Of a stretch of 58,451 bases of DNA, positions 55,670 through 58,451 are shown one piece after another. The notes beneath the pieces are model-generated. The model was not told the origin of the DNA. It did not search any database and saw only the letters and a program-made list of their open reading frames with translations. The DNA lies in NCBI GenBank assembly GCA_016211105.1, contig JACQSX010000009.1, forward strand, positions 1-58,451. Direction: 5' to 3'. Origin of the DNA: Acidobacteriota bacterium. GTDB lineage: Bacteria; Acidobacteriota; UBA6911; JACQSX01. How positions within the stretch are numbered: the first letter of the stretch is position 1; every line of letters starts with the position of its first letter. The translations under genes and the position numbers were made by a program.

Positions 55670-56263
55670 ATGACTGAACACATTCTAAAGAGACCTAAAG
55701 GGGAACTGTTTACTGCCCGTGAATTTCTCGGCCTAGGAACGCGTGCAGCCGTGGATCAGGCATTATCGCGCCTAGCCAAGTCAGGTCTGATTGTGCGTGT
55801 GACGCGTGGGGTCTATATGCGGCCAAAGGAGAGTCCTTACGTCGGCACAATTATGCCAGAACCGTTCAAGATTGCTGAGGCAGTCGTCAAAGCATCTGGC
55901 GCAACAGTTCAGATAAACGGTGCTGGAGCTGCCCTGCGTCTTGGATTAACCACGCAAGTACCTACCCAACCGGTGTTTTATACAGACGGCCCAAGTAGGC
56001 GGCTTCAGATGGGAAAATTACAAATCGTCCTCAGACGTGTAAGCCCACGGAAGTTAGAGTTGGGAAATAGACCAGCCGGCCTAGCGCTTCTTGCATTGTG
56101 GTATTTGGGTAAGAACGAGGTGACCCCTGCGGTCATCGGAAGTATTCGAAAGAAGCTGCGACCTAAGGAATTCAAAGAATTGAAATCTGCTACGAATGTC
56201 ATGCCAGGATGGATGGCTGACACCTTCCTCCAATACATTCGTGCTGGTGCGCAACATGCCTGA
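55670..56263 (+). CDS. AbiEi-type antitoxin (transcriptional repressor)
   Basis: 197 residues from the ATG at 55670 (MTEHILKRPKGELFTAREFLGLGTRAAVDQALSRLAKSG). The N-terminal winged helix binds DNA. The C-terminal domain neutralises the toxin AbiEii in the type IV toxin-antitoxin system. Features such as GVYMRPKESPYVG and GNRPAGLALLALWYLG fit AbiEi/DUF6088-type antitoxins. It overlaps the toxin gene by 8 nt. The promoter overlaps a perfect inverted repeat. Confidence 0.85.
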   Translation: MTEHILKRPKGELFTAREFLGLGTRAAVDQALSRLAKSGLIVRVTRGVYMRPKESPYVGTIMPEPFKIAEAVVKASGATVQINGAGAALRLGLTTQVPTQPVFYTDGPSRRLQMGKLQIVLRRVSPRKLELGNRPAGLALLALWYLGKNEVTPAVIGSIRKKLRPKEFKELKSATNVMPGWMADTFLQYIRAGAQHA

Positions 56264-57299
56264 AGCATTTCTTCAACTTCCGCGCAAGCGCCAGAAAGAA
56301 ATTCTTGCAACGGTTGCTTCACAAATTGGACTTTCGCCGACCGCTTTGGAGAAAGATGTTTGGTTATGTTGGGTTATCCAGCATCTCTTTGTCACGCCTC
56401 GCCGCTTACCCATGGCCTTAAAGGGGGGCACGTCACTTTCTAAGGTATATGAAGTCATCCATCGATTTTCTGAGGACGTTGATATCACACTGGATTATCG
56501 GACTCTCAATGACGGATTTGATCCGTTCTCGCCAGAGGCATCGGGACAGAAGCGGAGGAAATTTAGAGACCAGTTAGATGCTGGTGTCTTACGCCATGTC
56601 CAGGAGATAGTGTTACCGCATTTCCAAGGCGTTATTGAGAATGAGATTGGAAGCGAGGAATTTACTCTCGAAGTGGGACAGGATAAAAAGGGCGTAACCC
56701 TCAGCCTATCGTACCCTTCTGTACTCGACGAGGCCAGCAGCTATATCAAGAGTCAGGTGCGAGTGGAATTCGGCGGTAGCAATGTCACCGAACCGAGTCG
56801 TGAGTTTGCCATACGTCCATACGTCGCAACCCATTTACCGGCGTTAAGCTTTCCGGAAGCTTCCCCAATTGTGCTCTCCTGCGCAAGGACATTTTGGGAA
56901 AAGGCTACGCTGATACATATGCAATGCAACCGATCTCAGTTGAATCGTAAGGTGGAGCACTTGTCTCGGCACTGGTACGATCTGGCGATGCTCGCAGACC
57001 ATCGCTTAGGAGTTCAGGCGCTAGCTGAAAGATCTCTGTTCCAGGATGTCGTGAAACATAAAAAAGCCTTCTTCTCTAGTAGCTACGCCAACTATGATGA
57101 CTGTCTCAATGGTAAGCTCCGGTTGCTGCCAGACGAAGGGATGCTGAGGGAGCTTAGGACCGACTTCCAGGAGATGTTATCGGCAGGTATGTACTACGGA
57201 ACCCCACCCTTATTTAATAACGTGATAGAGAAACTGAGAACTCTGGAGCGTCAGATCAACTCGACTGAATCTGGAACAACTCTCGCTCCCGCCCCGTAG
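56256..57299 (+). CDS. AbiEii/AbiGii-type nucleotidyltransferase toxin
   Basis: 347 residues from the ATG at 56256; the frame is open to 56196. The catalytic motifs of the nucleotidyltransferase fold are present: LEKDVWLCWV (31-40), GGTSLSKVY (57-65) and the metal-binding SEDVDI (72-77), then Arg/Asp-rich helices. AbiEii gives phage defence by abortive infection or growth arrest and also stabilises plasmids and islands. All key residues look intact, so this pair is probably active. Confidence 0.88.
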   Translation: MPEAFLQLPRKRQKEILATVASQIGLSPTALEKDVWLCWVIQHLFVTPRRLPMALKGGTSLSKVYEVIHRFSEDVDITLDYRTLNDGFDPFSPEASGQKRRKFRDQLDAGVLRHVQEIVLPHFQGVIENEIGSEEFTLEVGQDKKGVTLSLSYPSVLDEASSYIKSQVRVEFGGSNVTEPSREFAIRPYVATHLPALSFPEASPIVLSCARTFWEKATLIHMQCNRSQLNRKVEHLSRHWYDLAMLADHRLGVQALAERSLFQDVVKHKKAFFSSSYANYDDCLNGKLRLLPDEGMLRELRTDFQEMLSAGMYYGTPPLFNNVIEKLRTLERQINSTESGTTLAPAP

Positions 57300-57399
57300 C
57301 ACGGTGGGAAAGGGGGGATCTGACACCGCCACGATTGGCCGAACTAGCGGCTGAGTGCCTGCTGTTGCAGTCAAAAACCAAAAGGAGGAAGAAAGGTGT

Positions 57400-58350
57400 A
57401 TGACAGCCAAGAAATCATCAGACAGGGGCCTGTTCAGGCGCACGGACTCGCCACACTGGTGGATACGCTACTCGGACAAAAACGGGCACATCCGCCGTGA
57501 GAGCACGGGCACAAGTGAGAAGAAGCTGGCCCGTGAGATTCTGGCCAAGAAGCATGTGTTGGTGGCAGAGAATCGGCACCTGGACATCAAGAGAATCCCG
57601 AAGTGTACTTTCTCTGAGTTGTGTGACCGCTACTGGAAGACAGACGGCCAGCACAAACGGATGCACGGACTGGAGGGAATGCTGAAGACTCTTAAACAGC
57701 GCTTCGGATCGCTCCAGCTTATTGAAATCAGCACAGAAAAGGTGGAGCGATTTCTGAGCCATCGGGTAGAGGTTGACAAAGTGTCGCCCGCTACTCGGAA
57801 TCGGGATCGAGCCATTTTGAGCATTCTCTTTAACAAGGCGATCAGGTGGGAATTGCTGGAAGCAAACCCTGTCAAGCCAGTCCAAAAGTTCAAAGAAAAC
57901 AACAAGCGGACTCGATTCCTGGATAGGAATGAGATCGAGCGCCTGCTTACCGCCTGCGAGCCGAAGCCAAAAGATTACAAGAAGGCAAAGCGTGAGAAAC
58001 GCCAGCTTAAGAACCTTGTTTTGATGGCCCTGAATACCGGGATGCGCCGCCAGGAGATTTTTAACCTGAGATGGGAGGATATAGACTTCCGAAACCGCCT
58101 GATCAAGGTTGTGGAATCCAAAAGCGGAAAATCTCGATTCATTCCCATCAACGGCTCAGTGGAAGCTGTGCTTAAGACTCTGCCTTCCAGGTTTAAGAAG
58201 GGACTGGTTTTTCCATCCCTGGTTACAAGCAGCAGGATCACGGATCTGAAGAAATCCTTCCACACCGCCTTGATGGAAGCGAAGATCACCAACTTTACTT
58301 TCCATGATCTGCGACATCATGCCGACTCCCCGATTATGCCGACTCCATGA
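57400..58350 (+). pseudogene. Tyrosine site-specific integrase, truncated at its 3' end
   Basis: A 316-residue frame from the ATG at 57400 (MTAKKSSDRGLFRRTDSPHWW), with AAAGGAGG-like bases upstream. The N-terminal SAM-like and catalytic domains hold Arg216 (TGMRRQEI), Lys244 (SGKSRFIPI) and His302-x-x-Arg305 (FHDLRHH). The second catalytic His/Trp and the tyrosine nucleophile are missing: right after HDLRHH the frame runs into ATGCCGACTCC sequence that belongs to another element. It should be inactive. This was probably the integrase of the island. Confidence 0.8.
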
Positions 58351-58402
58351 CGCGGACCACAGCAGGGGAGGCGCTCGGGTTGCATTCAGAGTCGGCATAA
58401 TC
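58317..58402. mobile_element. End of a second mobile element, with TTATGCCG sites, that interrupts the integrase
   Basis: TCATGCCGACTCC (58317-58329) and TTATGCCGACTCC (58334-58346) lie in direct order, and GATTATGCCGAC (58332-58343) is repeated in perfect inverted orientation at 58391-58402. The integrase homology ends at the first copy. A minus-strand gene ends inside the inverted copy. This looks like the terminus of an inserted recombinase-type element whose body lies beyond the window. Confidence 0.6.
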
Positions 58403-58451
58403 AGAGGCTCTCCAAGAAGGCCAACAGCTTGTCGTCGGGCCGGTAACGTCC
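58401..58451 (-). CDS. C-terminus of a gene running off the window, possibly a recombinase
   Basis: The last 17 codons of a minus-strand frame, reading GRYRPDDKLLAFLESL then TGA. The stop codon lies in the inverted TTATGCCG motif. Such C-termini occur, as far as I recall, in tyrosine recombinases of recombinase-cluster elements, but 16 residues cannot prove it. The rest lies beyond the window. Confidence 0.5.
   Translation of the reverse strand, partial: GRYRPDDKLLAFLESL

Overview
The window is a 58.4 kb piece of bacterial chromosome, most likely from an Acidobacteriota member. The evidence for that phylum is indirect: the 5' 16S rRNA fragment reads like that phylum, a VWFA-related secreted protein of the acidobacterial type is present, and the housekeeping gene order and mid-range GC fit. 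No phylogeny was run.

Positions 1-10,908 (minus strand). Read in the direction of transcription, this block starts with a small bacterial microcompartment (BMC) set: a class II aldolase, one hexameric shell protein and three pentameric vertex proteins. A compact purine operon purS-purQ-purL-purF-purM-purN follows, then tyrS, then the promoter, leader and first ~375 nt of a 16S rRNA gene cut off by the window edge. purL carries an in-frame insert of about 50 residues that looks like intergenic repeat DNA. The rRNA leader holds a boxA and, downstream of it, an intrinsic-terminator-like hairpin.

Positions 10,909-48,571 are core genome: ruvAB, an NTF2-like protein, an AlaC-type aminotransferase, the glycine cleavage operon gcvT-gcvH-gcvPA-gcvPB, a secreted VWA protein, a TonB-C-like protein, an enoyl-CoA hydratase, a PD-(D/E)XK-like protein with an RsbRD_N-like protein, uvrA, a radical SAM/SPASM protein, a beta-propeller protein, an FAD oxidoreductase, tgt-yajC-secD-secF, a tonB-exbB-exbD-exbD-TPR energy-transduction operon with its own promoter and terminator, a RelA/SpoT enzyme, rpmB-ridA, thiolase-hydroxyacyl-CoA dehydrogenase-recA, a TauE/SafE transporter and a VanZ-like protein. 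A cohesin-domain protein (48,646-49,332) closes this part.

Positions 49,360-58,451 look like an integrative genomic island. The left boundary is a 45-nt 3' fragment of a tRNA gene (best read as tRNA-Ala(CGC)) ending in CCA. The right part holds a tyrosine integrase whose 3' end is missing. In between are two unrecognised genes, a degraded HigB/HigA pair (toxin cut down, antitoxin intact), an uncharacterised three-gene module (helical protein, 81-residue protein, AAA ATPase), a ribbon-helix-helix protein, an excisionase-like gene with an in-frame amber codon, and a complete AbiEi/AbiEii type IV toxin-antitoxin pair. The AbiE promoter overlaps a perfect inverted repeat and should give a leaderless mRNA. 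The integrase is broken exactly where a second mobile element, marked by TTATGCCG motifs and the C-terminus of another gene, begins. The same paired motif also lies near the tRNA fragment.

Most likely novelty: the helical protein/81-aa protein/AAA ATPase module of the island (52,430-54,820), the reduced aldolase-plus-vertex BMC locus, and the paired TTATGCCG sites at both ends of the island.
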